Assembly: GCF_047496725.1 (NCBI RefSeq)
Contig: NC_132970.1
Coordinates: forward strand, 20,362,001 to 20,426,000
Direction of reading: 5' to 3'
Length of the DNA: 64,000 nucleotides
DNA from: Anoplolepis gracilipes
Taxonomy: Eukaryota > Arthropoda > Insecta > Hymenoptera > Formicidae
Notes under the pieces: generated by a model
Told to the model about the DNA's origin: nothing
Databases searched by the model: none
Seen by the model: only the letters and a program-made list of their open reading frames with translations
Program-made: the position numbers and the translations under genes
Shown here: piece after piece, positions 1 through 12,996 of the stretch
Layout of the letters: every line of letters begins with the position of its first letter
Numbering within the stretch: the stretch's first letter is position 1

Positions 1-3000
1 GCGATCGCGAAACCGGAAAATGAAATCTGCAAGTTTACACGACATCGCTGGCGGAAACCTCATCAAATTCTCACGAAGAAATAAATTAGTCGCCAACGTA
101 GCAACTACGTAAAATTATTATGGAAACAACGACGGTGTTTTTAAAGCAAAATTCTTTCATGATCTCTACATCACTATCGAAAGAGTCAAAAGATATAAAT
201 ATATATAATTTATAAATCAAAGAGAAAAATGACACAGATGCAATAATATATGTAGCATTTATAATAATATTAATGTTACTTCTTACAATGTATTTTCGTA
301 TATTTCGCAGATTCGTGACTTTCTATTCTTCGATTCGCTCAAATCGATTATGCGAGACGGTCGATTCTGATTTTAATGGGTCGACGTTAAACCGATCGTT
401 TCGCCACCTGCGCCTCGAGCAGCCGCTTTCACGCATGTTCGCAAATGGTGATGATCTTCTGTTCGGCGCTGACCCAGCGTTCGACGTCGTAATGACGTTT
501 TATCGCCGATCGTCCTGGTGGACGAGCGCCGATCTTCTATCACGATCTTCACGTACCGCGCTGCTTCGACGAAACCTTGTAAATTCCTACTTGACGCCTT
601 TACTGCCCGTTTCAAGAACGATTCTCTTTGACGAGTTAAACAGAAGGACATGTGCGACGAACAAAGGAGCACGTCTCAGTTAGCAATACCAACAACATTT
701 TGTTAAATGTTATAATAGATTGCCCGTCACAATTCTGTCTATCAGCGTTCCATCACCTACAGTAATTCGTGACAAGTATGTTTAGTACTTATAGATTGTA
801 GATTTTTTTATATCGTTAAAGATATAGATTTTAATGCGAAAATTATTTTATGCAGAAATTATGTACACGTGCAAAAAATATATTTTATGTTTCTGTCAGC
901 ATCTATTATCTAGGAACTGGTTGATTCAATATCTTCAAGCGTAACTTTCTCCCAGCATCTACTTTAGTACGACACGGAACCGCATGGGAAAACACCATTG
1001 CAATTTTGCTTGAATTTTTTGACGAGAGAATCAGCATCCACAAGCGATCGAAGAGTCCCAATTTCACGACGGAGATCTGTCAGAGAGATCAAACTGTAAA
1101 ACTATGTGCTACAGTACTATAAACCAGAGAAGGGAGAGGGGAATTTATCGATCTCTCTGTGAAATGGCACGCCAACGATCGTCAACGTATCCTAGTCGTC
1201 CAGGACACCTGCGGAGAAATCGGCGCCGAACGACGGATCGATCAAACGATCAGCATTGATTTCTCGTATCGGCGCGATCGGATCCCACGGATCTATCAGC
1301 GTAACGCCGGCGTCGAAACTAGAACTGTGTGATGTCGTAACTTTTTTTGTCGTCGCTGCTGTCTTTGCCGTCAGATCGGCCGATCGCGATCGTTGGATCG
1401 ATGACCCGTAGAACCTTAAATCAAGACTGTGGATCGACATAATGACGCAAGTGATGATAAAGTTTACAATAAAAATTTCTACGCAGTATTATTTGGTTTT
1501 TACAGTTGAAACTATTTTTCCAACGTATTTGCACGCGCTCTATCGACAATCCAATTAATTCCACTCATTCTCATGATTCTCATTATTTTTCATACATGAT
1601 TTATCGAGAAAAATGGCTTGTTTAACAAAAAAAAATTTTTTATAAATTATTGATGCTTTTTTAAATAATTATGTTGTAAAAATATTAATGTACGATATAT
1701 AAAAGAAAATATTTCAGAATAGAAATGACAGAGATAAAATTTGTGACTGACCATATTTCATGGGAAAGTTCTCAAGAGGATGGCAAAGCAGACGCCGCCG
1801 TAGCCCAAAAATCAACTAATCACCGTGTAGGCTGACCATATTTCATCCGGCGAATTTCTTTCACCCGCACATTCCGCCTGGTCGCGGAGTAACATCGATT
1901 TCATTCAATCAGCGGATTATAACGGTCTGCACGGTCGGTCGGCCATATTCGGCGGTAACTACAAATAATCGGCGGCGGTCCAGGTAGAAATGCGCGGCCT
2001 CTCGTCACCGTTTAAAACACTGGAATCTGTAATTATATCGTCGATCATCAATCGTTCGATAATCGCGTCAAAAACTACAAATGGAAGTTGCGCGAAATAG
2101 CTTACGCTCATCACTTATCGTCAATGAGATGCCTCGGGGATTGTCTGCCTCTCGAAATCACTGAGTCGAACTTTTTTGACGGAACTTGAAGACAATCCGA
2201 TCGGAGAGAAATCATTGATACAACAATATGCGATAATAATACGTTTACATGTCCTATTTCAAAGGAGATCAAGGCACTTTCGTCAAAGAACCGTGCGCGA
2301 GTAATGGATGCCTCAGGTAGCGGGCGTAGAAACGCGACCTTTCATCGCTCGGAATGTATAATTATCGCAGATACTACTTGTGAAAAGCAGATAAACACGC
2401 ACAACAACATACATTCGTCGAGAATGGAGGCTGCACGAAATGGTGTAACCTGTCGCTGATTGAGAAGCGCGAGCTGGACCGCATCAAGAGAAATTCTGAT
2501 AGATGTACGTGTCAATAAATATCTTTACTTTTTTATTTTGCTTTAATAATCAGCTTCATTACTCTCTGTCTCTTTAGGCATCGTTGAAATAATTTTAAGT
2601 ATTTAAAATCATTTCAAATGTATTATAAAATAATATTTAAAAAATAGTCCATATTATTATAATATAAATGTCTAGAACTATTTTATAGATAATAATCTAA
2701 TTTTATTATACCTAGTATAAAATTATATAAAGTAGCATAATTTCCTATTAACATGTCTTTGTCGATACAGGTTTTGACACGTTCCTATTATACTTAAATT
2801 GAAAATATTACAAAGATAAAATAAGTTACTTTTACAGATTTGAGTTGTTGCAAGATAGATTTATCTTTCTAAAAGAATGCCGAAAATGCAGAACGATAAA
2901 TGTATCTAGAAACAGGCTGTTCTTTACAAATTTCTTTTCCTTTCGTTTTTTCATCCGTCTCGCGACGACGATCGCCTAATGGAAGCCAACGTCGCTTTTC

Positions 3001-6000
3001 ACGATGCGTAATGAGAAAAAATGACAATGTCGAGGACGGTACGGCTCGGGTTGCGTCTCGATGGGCATCCGGGCCAGCCAAGAGCTGGGCCAGTTTGTTG
3101 ACGTAATCGACGAAAACGCCTCCCGTGTCGGGGCAGTGAGCGAATCAGTTGAGTGGTCGAGTGGCAGGCCGGTGGTTATCTTCAATTTTTCCATTAAGGC
3201 ACAGGTTGGTCGCCTAATGGTCGCTATTTGCTCCTCCGGTTGTGTTTCGGCAGTGGATCTCACTTCGAACGGTGTCGCGCGGAGTCGACAAGCTCGCATT
3301 TATCTCGTCGAGGCTTCCGGGCCTTAACTTGAAGCATGACGTCGAATTCCTTTTGGCGCCGCCGCGAGGCCGATTTCTGGAACGAATATTAAAATCGGTC
3401 GACGGACACTACGTTGATGCGGCACCCGCGCTCTCGCTGCACCTTCGAGACGACGGCACACAGGAAGAAACAGGTTTGACAACCTGGAGGTGGGCCCAGC
3501 GGGGCCACGTGCTGCGGCGCATTACTTATAATCCTATCAGCATTTCTCTCTTTCTCTTTCCGTTCTTCTTCCTCCTCTGTCTCTCTTCGCTCGTCTTCTC
3601 TACTTCCTCTTTTTGCTTCTCTTCCTTCCTTCTCTTCATCTTCGAGACTTCTCTCCTCCCCCGCACACAAACCCTTTCCGAGCTCTGGACCTTGCTGGCT
3701 GCCCTCTCCTTTCAGGTCGCTGCGACATCGGCGCAGCGCGTGTCGTCCTTCATTCCGACGAGAGTTTTTTATTGTTGCGAGACGATGTCTTTTAAGTGTT
3801 TGGGAGCACGCGACGTTCCATCATTACCGCTTTGCGAAGGGACGTTTGATTAAATGAGGATCAACGGAAATATTTCAGAAATATAATGTAAAGAGAGAGA
3901 GTTATTCACAAGTGGTAGCATTAGAACTCTAATAAAAAGAAAAGAAAATTGATAAGAATAAAATTATGATTGCATTTAGAAAAATATAAGCAGGATCCTG
4001 GTTTTTTCACAAGCATTTGAATGCTATTATCAACTCACTTATCAATCGGGAATTGTGTCAATGGATATCAATCAAGCAAAAAATATAATCAACATGCTTT
4101 TGAATTTGACGGGTGTTTATTAATTTATCATTTGTAAAGTAACAGCAAAAAAATGGAAAACAACTGAAAAAAATGTAAATCCAACATACCAAGTTTATAT
4201 GCGTAAACGACCTTGCCCGCATCCATTTTGACCCCGACGAAAAACAGACGTGCGAAACCTGTTTCATTGTGTAAGATAAGCCGCAATCTAAAGTTACAGA
4301 AAAACTACATATAATAAACATGTTTACCTTCGAACATTTTATAAATTTAGTTTTAAGTCTTTCAACAAAATAGAAATGAATTCGAAACGAAGAAATGGCA
4401 AAATAAAAAAAATAAAAGTAAAAAAAAAATACGCACAAGACGCGGTATTCAGAGAAAAGATGAAATTTGTGTTATAATGATGACTGGACGATTATTTTCT
4501 CTAAAATGGATAAAGTTGATGACATCTTTTATTATTGATGACGCCACAAATTGGAGATGCAAAAGTTACTGCGATAATTAAGATGATACCGCGTAATGAA
4601 GCGAAATAAATAATCGTATGATTAGCAGGTACTCGTGGAAAACTATGGATCGGTAACTAGTACGAGAGCCACTGGTTATAGTTAGCAAAAGAAGGCGTTG
4701 AGTTACGAGAAGGCAAGAAAACGAAGAAGGTGGAATCGCGCGCGAGCTGGATCCGGGACTTAAATAATTAAAGCATTCAAGAGGCATCGCGGTTGCCGCT
4801 TTCTTGCGTAATACGATCTCCCCATCGTATGCGATTAGATCTACGCGATCCTTTTTTCCCCTCTCCCCGCGCCGTCGTCCCTCGCCGTTTGCACGAATTA
4901 CATACTCTGCGGTCTCTTCTCCGCCATTATATCATTCCGTAGAAAGAAATGCGGCAGGTGGCTGTATGCAACGACCAGCGCGTTTGGAATGTAGGAGTGG
5001 GATGAGTGTTCGATAACGCGCTGTCGGCGCAGGTATTACTGTGAATCGCTTTCTAGATATACAAAGTAACACGTATTAAGTTATATATACCTGGAAAGTA
5101 ATTCTCACACACGTGATGTGATAGTACGAGTTATTTTTAGAATTCTCGTTACAAAAGAAATATAAGGAAAATTTGACAAAATTGTCGAACTTTTAAATAG
5201 CATTGGATCAAATGTGTATTTAAAATAATGTTGAACCACTTGAATTGTATATTGTTTATGTTTTCGTATATCAATGTCAATTGGCTCGAAGAAACGTAAT
5301 CTTCTCATTCTCATCATCCGAAAAACGGATGTCTGCGGGCGTTTGGAATTCGACAATTATTGCTGTACGTATAAGACAAAATACTCGATCTGCACTTCCG
5401 GCAGCGAGTAGGTCGATACACCGTTAGGATATCCCCCTACGAAAGAGGAGCCAAATGAATAAAATGTTCGAGAGACAACCTGGAGGTGGACCATGGCTCG
5501 TCCTTCTTTCATTCCGACGCGCGAGAGGGAACAAACGGATTTATTACTCCCCGCTGGCAAATGTAGCGTTAATACATGAGTCCTGGCTTCAAAATTTACA
5601 TAGTTGCGTTTATCTTGGAATACCCGAATTGACGATCGTTGAAAAAAGTGTCAAAAACACAAAATTATTTTAACATTTCGAGAAAGAAGATTCAATCAAT
5701 CATTTGCATAGCGCTCTGCGATTTCAAAACAGTTATTATTCAAAATTATTGTGATATATAAAATGCTCTATTCTCTATATTACTGTTAACTATTATTAAA
5801 CGATACAAATTAATGTTTTCGTCGAAGCTATTACCATGAAAATGTAATGTTTAATATAGATGATAAGCGAGCAAATTGAACTTCATTTACGTTAGAACGT
5901 CTCTCTTCTTCTCTGCGAATTCTAATATCTTGCGAAAAGGAGAAGTGCCTTCCCTCTGGAATCTCTTTCGATTCTCACTCCTTCTTCCTCTTTCAGCGAG

Positions 6001-9000
6001 TAGTGCTATCGACCAATACATAGTAATATAAGCTTGATAGAAGTTAACACACCCTGACTGCATGGAGCCTTCCGTGCTAGTCCACCTCCGCATCCCGACT
6101 CAAACATGAGCGCGTAGAAGAAGAGAAAGACGAAGAGAGAAACATATTTACCGTCTCTCTTTTTCGCACTTTGTTCTCCGCTTTTATAACTCGGAGTTTC
6201 ATCGGAACGTAATCGTTCTCCTTCTCGAGAGCTTCGCCAACTCCGGCGGTGTTCTCCTCGTGATGCTTGATTTTCGCACGGATCTCCGCTGAAGAAGACG
6301 TCATGCGACGCCTAAAGCGACGAAGCGCCTCACATGGTGGGTGCTACATGGAGCAGATAATGGACGTGTTGATCGAGTATATATCTATTTTATTCATACT
6401 TTCATATACACTACGTGAATAATACAATTCACAATTATATGAAAATTATTACTCCACCAATATGTATAAATTTTAAGATTATTTTAATAAACTAAAAAAT
6501 CCGTTATTTTCACATTCAAGACATAGAAAGTATTATTTTACTTTCATAAAAAATGCGGATTATTATCAATTTATAATAAACTCCAATACTCTAATTTTTA
6601 ACGGATTTTGTCAATCTCAGTCAAGAAAGATATAATCTTGACAATTAAAAATTTTGACTGTATAATAAATACGAATGCGCGAGGTACAAGCACGCGGGTA
6701 TTTTCAGTTAGACACTTTCTTCGCGTTTCGGAGTCGGTCATCCAGGTCATCACTGTCGCCTCGCAAAAGCGTGTGCACGCAACACACGCATGTACACGCT
6801 CTCGCGCGCACACACAATGGTCGCCGGTCAAAGTTCTACCCTCACTTAGCAATAATTCAGCCGTGCTGGTTTATCCTCTTCGAGACTTGCGCCTCCGTAC
6901 AGCTTCCTCCTCCGCTTCTCTTCCCCTTCGCCCACCAACCTCTCCGTCTCCCTCGAGTGATAGTTACATACGCGATTGTACAACGTGCCAATATCGGTAA
7001 GTCAGTCGAAGCAAAAACAAGCGAAGGATTGGTTCCATCCGGTACATCTCAGTTGCATTTTCCGTCTATCGTAGCAATCTCGTATTGCACGCACGTATAC
7101 AGGGTGTTTTTGATATTTACTGTTAATCGTGATGACATTCAATATGCAAGAAGTCAGTTAAATTACAATTATGAGTAGTTAATGATTATAGATGAAATAA
7201 TCATTTTATTATGTGTAATATAATTAATAAAATATTTAAATAACGTTTCGCATGCATTTTACTTGGAGTAAAAAAAGAAAATTACATATGCTAACAATGA
7301 TAACAGAAACACCCGCAAGTACTATTCAGACTATCTGCGGATTACGAGCGTGGCATTAATTTCAATAGCACGTGCGTCGGTAGCACAAACGCGCGTTTAA
7401 TTATCTTTCTCATTGCGTGCCGCGGTGCACCTCGCATTTTCTGCACGTAATCTCACTACGATTCGCACCATCCTCTAGATGTCTAAACGAGTCTGTTGGC
7501 GCTAAATGCTGACAATTACTTTCGAGTTTGTTACATTCTTAAAGTATAAGCAGAGAATAATCGTTAAAAGGAAGAATTCTATGAGGCGAAAGAAAGAGAT
7601 GAGTAGAATTGATGCTGATAAGAATAAAAAGCATAATTTTTACATTACACATTTTATCGATTTATTTTACTGTAATTTATTCAATGATAACAATCATCTG
7701 TATGTTCAAGGCAAAGCAATCGGTTGAGAAATCTCAAATGAGTACGTTACTAAACGCAATACTGTGGATACAATCGTCTATATCGTCGGACATCGCATCA
7801 GTCAATCCAACAAATAGACATCACGGTAATATAACTCGTCGGCTACAACCATAAACGAGTCTACGTGTCGGAAAAGTGAGTTTGATAGTTCCATCGTCCG
7901 CGCGTATCCGAACTAGGGACGTGCAATAAACCGACACCATGTTGATCGTCGTAACCGGTCGGACATCTCGAACGAGCGAGCAGATTAGACTATAGACTTC
8001 CAGGCAGCTCGTGCCATGCGAATTTAATGGTGCAAATCATTCCAGCTATCGACCAATTATCGGCAGCGAGTCGAATGCGTGTATGTATGCGTGTCCCGTA
8101 CACGCACGTTAAAGGCGCAGTTTCTTTTTTCCGCGATCACAATTTCTGATCCCACCCACCGGCGTAAAGTCCAATTAGAGGCGGCTACCCGTCTGGAGAT
8201 AATTGGCGAACATCCGTACGAGGACGTAACTCACCGTAGCCGGTAGCCTCTCTTCCTCTTTCTGTCTCGTTTCTCCATCGCCCCGTCTCGCTCGGTCTCG
8301 TATCTCTCTGTACGTATGCTTATATTCGTTGATTATATTCCGCGCAAATAATGCGTCTGCGCAATAAAATTGTGAAAAATATAAGACGCAAGCTCGGAAC
8401 AAATCTATCAGGTCAGTTAAAGATTTCAATGCTAACATGAGTATGATTATAGAGACTTCAATACGCGAGTATGATGCGTCACTCGCATTGAACTAGAATT
8501 ATTTTTTAATCCCTACTGTTATTTTAAATAAAAAGTTGTCATATATATATTTTTATAATTAATTTATATAAAATCGCTAATTTAATTTAATAACATATTT
8601 TTTAATATATAATTATATTTTTAATTACTCTTATACTCATTTGATATTTTAGTAGCGTTTATAGTAAGCGTGTTTATACTCTTTGTTTACATCACGCGTT
8701 TGGCGAAAGACGTTGTCACCGAACGCAGTAATAAGTTTCATCGACACGATAACATTCGGCGTACGAATAAATCGCTTTCCATTCGCAAGATACGAGGTAT
8801 TACCTGGCATAGCATCCGGACGTTTCGCTCGTCGGAGGATCGGGGAGAGCGACAAAGAGCAAGACGAAGTCAATAATATCCACGTAAAACACCCACACGA
8901 GGTGAGATGAAGCGGCTGGTCGGCTGGCTGGCTCCCCGAGCGGCGATTGAAGCGCAGCCCGATCGTAAGTCTCGCTCGGGCATAAACCAATCCTGAAAGG

Positions 9001-9417
9001 AGAACGCGATGGAATGGGGTATCCATTTCACGAGCGATGGAGACATCGGGGATACCTCGTTCGATTCCAACCTCGTATGCTAATTCTCCGGCTGTGCGTC
9101 GCGCCGTACCATTTGCCGCTTTCAGTGCGACGCGGCGTCTCGTACGCGCGCCAGCACGGAAATAGAAGGAGGTCCTCGGGAATATTCTAAGAGCTCGCTG
9201 GGATCTGCATTAAATCTCCGTGCGCCGGTTTACTTATTGTTAGAAGGAGAGATCGTCCGCGCCGCGCGCGTCAGGATGAAAGATACGCCATGGATCGACG
9301 CGATTATTGAATCGTTGAGAGTCAAGATTTTCTTAAGGCTAAGCATAAAGTCGAGGGGCACGAAATATTTTTTTTTATTAAATCCAAATAAATCTAATCT
9401 AATATATCTAAATAAAC
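1..9417. other. G+C-richer stretch without a supported gene
   Basis: CpG-containing sequence with many short overlapping frames on both strands and no consistent splice-linked chain. It has a pyrimidine-rich run at about 3538-3665 (its antisense frame is a Glu/Arg/Lys-rich artefact), AT-rich blocks at 2520-2860 and 8500-8650, and one solitary ACAGGGTGTTTTTGATA transposon-type end near 7100. Probably intergenic or intronic sequence of a neighbouring gene. Confidence 0.5.
1192..1440 (-). CDS. Weak small reading frame, possible terminal exon
   Basis: 82 codons, acidic C-terminus with LIDPWDPIAPIREINADR. Upstream of the ATG the frame stays open for 16 codons and is hydrophobic, and CCACAG four codons inside could act as an acceptor. 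No family recognised. Embedded in a G+C-rich region; may be chance. Confidence 0.15.
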   Translation of the reverse strand: MSIHSLDLRFYGSSIQRSRSADLTAKTAATTKKVTTSHSSSFDAGVTLIDPWDPIAPIREINADRLIDPSFGADFSAGVLDD

Positions 9418-9735
9418 CCGAGAAAAAAATGGGTATAATATGGTCATATGTAAATCTACATAATTAGATATGAAAAGATCTGATAACATATGTAATTTTA
9501 TATGATCATGTATAATAATATCCGAAATTTAATGCGATAATATCTTATATGACTACATCTTTATATAATCATATTTGATTAAATCTGATTATATATGAAA
9601 ACAAATCTAGCCAAATATGATTATATAAAGATAAAATAATATTACGCCAAATTTCGGATATTATATATGACCAAATCATACAACGTCAAATTTTAGATTT
9701 AATTTTATATAATCAGTTTATTTTTTCTTGAGAAT
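9418..9735. mobile_element. AT-rich foldback element
   Basis: Inverted repeat centred near 9580: ATAATATCCGAAATTTAATG against CCAAATTTCGGATATTAT, and ATCTTTATATAATCATA against TATGATTATATAAAGAT; outer ends CCGAGAAAAAAA and TTTTTTCTTGAG. No coding. Confidence 0.5.
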
Positions 9736-11369
9736 GTCTAAATAAATCTAATATTTATATAAATCTAATATAAATAAATTTAAATAAATCTAATATTTAA
9801 ATAAATTATAAGTTAAAGTATTTTGTTAGAATTAAAAGTAAATTTATATACAGTCATCTCTTATATAATGTTGCATTTTTATAACGCGATTTCAAACTTT
9901 ATGAAACATATTTTTTATAATAAATGACATATTTTCGAATTTTATACAACTTGTGAATATAACAGAATCATATAACGCAAAATATATAATATGGGAATTT
10001 CCTATATTTGTTTAATGTTTATAATGTTCTTTTTCTATTATTATAATCAAAATATTCTTTTTCTGTAAAATGTTATCTCTCAGATAGGTAATTTCTTTAA
10101 TATTCATGCTTGTATATAAGCATGTTATTACATTAATCGTTACTATACAGGTTCATCATAAAATTATTTGTTACTCATTGACACACCTTGCGGTAGCAAC
10201 GGCCTTTGTGTCGCTTCACCTGCAAGTTACGTTAAACAACCCGCATCTTCATCTTATCTTACACCTTCACGCAAATACGTCTTCTACCCCTCTGCACCCT
10301 AGGCGGCTGTTGAATTTTTCATCTACCGACCGTTACTACTATTTCGCTTTTCATTCATTCTCATATCAAGCGTTGCGGTAGCGTCGTGACGCCAAAACAA
10401 AAAAAAAAAATTTTTATGAAAGATAAAGTTGAGAATCATTGCATAGATGTCGACGTTACTAAGAAGGCTTATTCTAAAATTTCACGTGTCATAAACTTTT
10501 GATTAAAATATCTCCGGGACTAAAGTCGTAATAAAAATTCTAACGATACCTTTTATTATATAATATTGATACGAGCTTTCGGTTGCGACCGGTCCGAATA
10601 AGATGGTGCAATCAATCCTGACATATAATTATCGTAAATCAAAATTGTAACACTTTGCGTTCGGTTTTTTTCCAGTCATCTCACGTATGTGCCCGCACGC
10701 ACACATGCAAAGATTTTGTCCCTCAAGGCGCATTTGCAGCATTTATGTATATATGAGTCCTTCATATTGGAAATACACCTTGATATTCGATTTGACGCAC
10801 GATACATACACACAAGAGCGGACGCGTTCACGTGTATGTACGCAATGATGTACAACATATACATATTTTAAAGTATATATGACAGATAACCTTCTTCTAC
10901 ATTTATATAAATTATATCATAATATAACATAATTATATCATAATATAACATAATTATATCATAATATTTCATAAAATCAAATGAAATAATAGTGTCGTTT
11001 ATTAACTTTCTTCATTATTTGTTTAATCTATATATATATATATATATATAAATCTATTTTATACGTATATGTATATACATATAAACATATACTATTAAAA
11101 TAGACAGTTTCTATTACATATTTTTTATAAAAATATATATCCATGTTATAATATCTAACGGATTAAAATAAAATAAAATTTGTACTTATAAAATAATAAA
11201 AGAAATGGAAAATTTAATTTTAATACTTAATATTTAATATAGATATTTCAAATAAGTACATCTGTCATAATTGTAATCGTAACCTCTTTTCGTCATGTTG
11301 AATTATCAATTGAACCACAAAATAAATTGCAGAGATATAAAATGCAAACATAATTTATTTTATAATTCG
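9736..11369. other. AT-rich sequence, nothing recognised
   Basis: Low-complexity AT-rich DNA with a threefold AATATAACATAATTATATCAT repeat at about 10918-10968 and a TA run at 11031-11050. Short frames only; no coding signal. Confidence 0.4.
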
Positions 11370-11600
11370 AATAAATAAGGCTCCAATATTTACAAACACG
11401 TAACTATCGACTTGGCAATGAAAGCCATGCGCGGATGTTAATGCGTAAATTCCTTTAGAAATTAATTCTTCCTGCGAAAATTGAATTCCTGTGCACAGGG
11501 CGCATATTTTACTGTAGTTTACCAAGAAATAGATTCTCATTTTTAAGAGTTCTATAACCCCTCTTTACCCTCCTAAAGAGATGTAGACGAGAAAAAATAT
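11370..11600. repeat. Partial copy of the 44.1-kb foldback MITE
   Basis: Shares AAGGCTCCAATATTTACAAA, GTTAATGCGTAAATT, GAATTCTATAACCCCTCTTTA-like and CTAAAGAGATGTAG segments in the same order as 44060-44280, without the right arm. Confidence 0.55.
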
Positions 11601-11639
11601 CGGGGCAAATATAATTTATTTTGTTATATTAGTATTTTT

Positions 11640-12211
11640 ACAAAAAGGAGTGAGATATCCACAAAAAACCTTACAAAGGTAAAAAAATACGCCAAAACAA
11701 AAAGATATTGAAATTAATAGTCAACTAATCGTCAAATACTTCAAAGCAAATCACTTCGTGAGGATTTGTTGAAATAGTACTTATCATAAAATTAATCTTG
11801 CAATTATAGAAACATTATAAGTATTCTCCTTATAAAATTAAAACGTATTTAATTTTTATTATCAGAAGAACTCGATACTAAAAGAATTAAAATTAAAATA
11901 ATATACGAACAGATTTTGGCGTGACCAAGGTAGCAGAGTGACTATTAAGACTTATATACATTTTGATTAACATGTGGAAGAGGAGAAGAAGAAAGAGGAG
12001 GAGGCTGCAAGGTCCAGGGACCGCAGTTTGGGCGAAGCCGTTTAACATGTTATGGCAGCTCTCTTTTTCGATCCGCCTATCATTTAACTCTCGAATGATC
12101 ATAATGCATCCAGTAAGCGTGACAACGATTAAGTTATTAAAGTTTTTACGACGACTTTTGAGAAACCGCAATTGGTTTGCTCTTCTGGTGTCACGTCTTA
12201 ATTAATTGAAA
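11640..12211. mobile_element. Half-copy of the 36.2-kb foldback element at the copy C breakpoint
   Basis: Left arm (from TATCCACAAAAAACCTTAC) and most of the core match 36199-36745; the right arm is missing and the sequence passes straight into exon 1 of copy C at 12211/12212. Core differences include TTAAGACG for TCGAGACG. Confidence 0.7.
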
Positions 12212-12638
12212 CAGTATATTGCGGAAATAAATATTTAACATTGGTATCTACAATCTCATTTTGTAAGTCTGCAGTATACATGGATAAATCATTTGTCAAC
12301 GCTCCAGATAAAAGAATTATTAATGCCATCGAATTTAAACCTATTTTTGTAAATGAACGAGAAACATCGATAATGGTATTTAATTCACTGAAAAAAACAA
12401 AGTTGCCTTTTGTTTGATACTTTTCTATATCTGTTTTATAGATTTTATATTTATATATTTCATGTTCCTTGTCTTCCTTGAAATATGGTATTAACTTGAC
12501 GTCATAATGCACTGGAATTATATCATCAAAGTAATCATTAAATGCAATCGATGAGTTTCCCGTATTTTCATTAATTAAAAAAGCTGTTGTTGTAATAAAT
12601 ATAAGACCGCCATAAAATAACAGTCTTAGAAGTGCCAT
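12212..12638 (-). pseudogene. Truncated aminopeptidase-like copy C (exon 1 only)
   Basis: The minus-strand frame starts with the same signal peptide (MALLRLLFYGGLIF...) and PVHYDVKLIPYFKEDKEH segment as copies A and B and follows exon 1 for about 142 codons to the LFPQYT position. At about 12211/12212 the sequence switches abruptly to a foldback-type repeat (11640-12211) and the frame ends four codons later. No exon 2-11 homologue lies to the left within the window. The upstream region (conserved acceptor, CG/TG tract) is intact, so a truncated transcript is possible, but an enzyme-like protein cannot be made. Closest by eye to copy A in the first 30 residues. Confidence 0.8.
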
Positions 12639-12950
12639 GTCAATTTTTAGGTATTTGTAACAATTCTCCCTGTTGAAAGAAAGACAAATATAAAATAAAA
12701 TTTAGATAATAAACTTTACTGCAAATAAATTTATAAAGTATTTTTTGAAATTATTTTTCTTGAGTAATTAGAAATTTTATCCGTGATGAATAACAGACCG
12801 ATCTACGTACATGAACAAGCTATTTTCAAAAGATGATTATATTTTTAGTAAACTAGCAACGAATAATCAACGGAATAGTCAACAGAAAATTAAATTTTTA
12901 TCGACTTTTTGGTATGTCTCTTCAGGCATGTGTAAATACAAACATATATA

Positions 12951-12996
12951 TGCGCGCGCGCGCGTGAACGTATGTGTATGTGTGTGTGCGCGCCAT
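12951..12996. repeat. Alternating CG/TG tract upstream of copy C
   Basis: Purine-pyrimidine alternating run (GCGCGCGCGCG, then TGTGTATGTGTGTGTGCGCGC) about 320 nt upstream of the ATG; sequence class able to form Z-DNA. Conserved in all four upstream copies. Confidence 0.6.

Noticed and set aside
3389..3670. Glu/Arg/Lys-rich minus-strand frame of 93 codons
   Set aside because: It is the antisense of a pyrimidine-rich tract (about 3538-3665); composition explains it and there is no partner exon.
10918..10968. CRISPR-like array
   Set aside because: A short AT-rich tandem repeat without spacers in a eukaryotic context.
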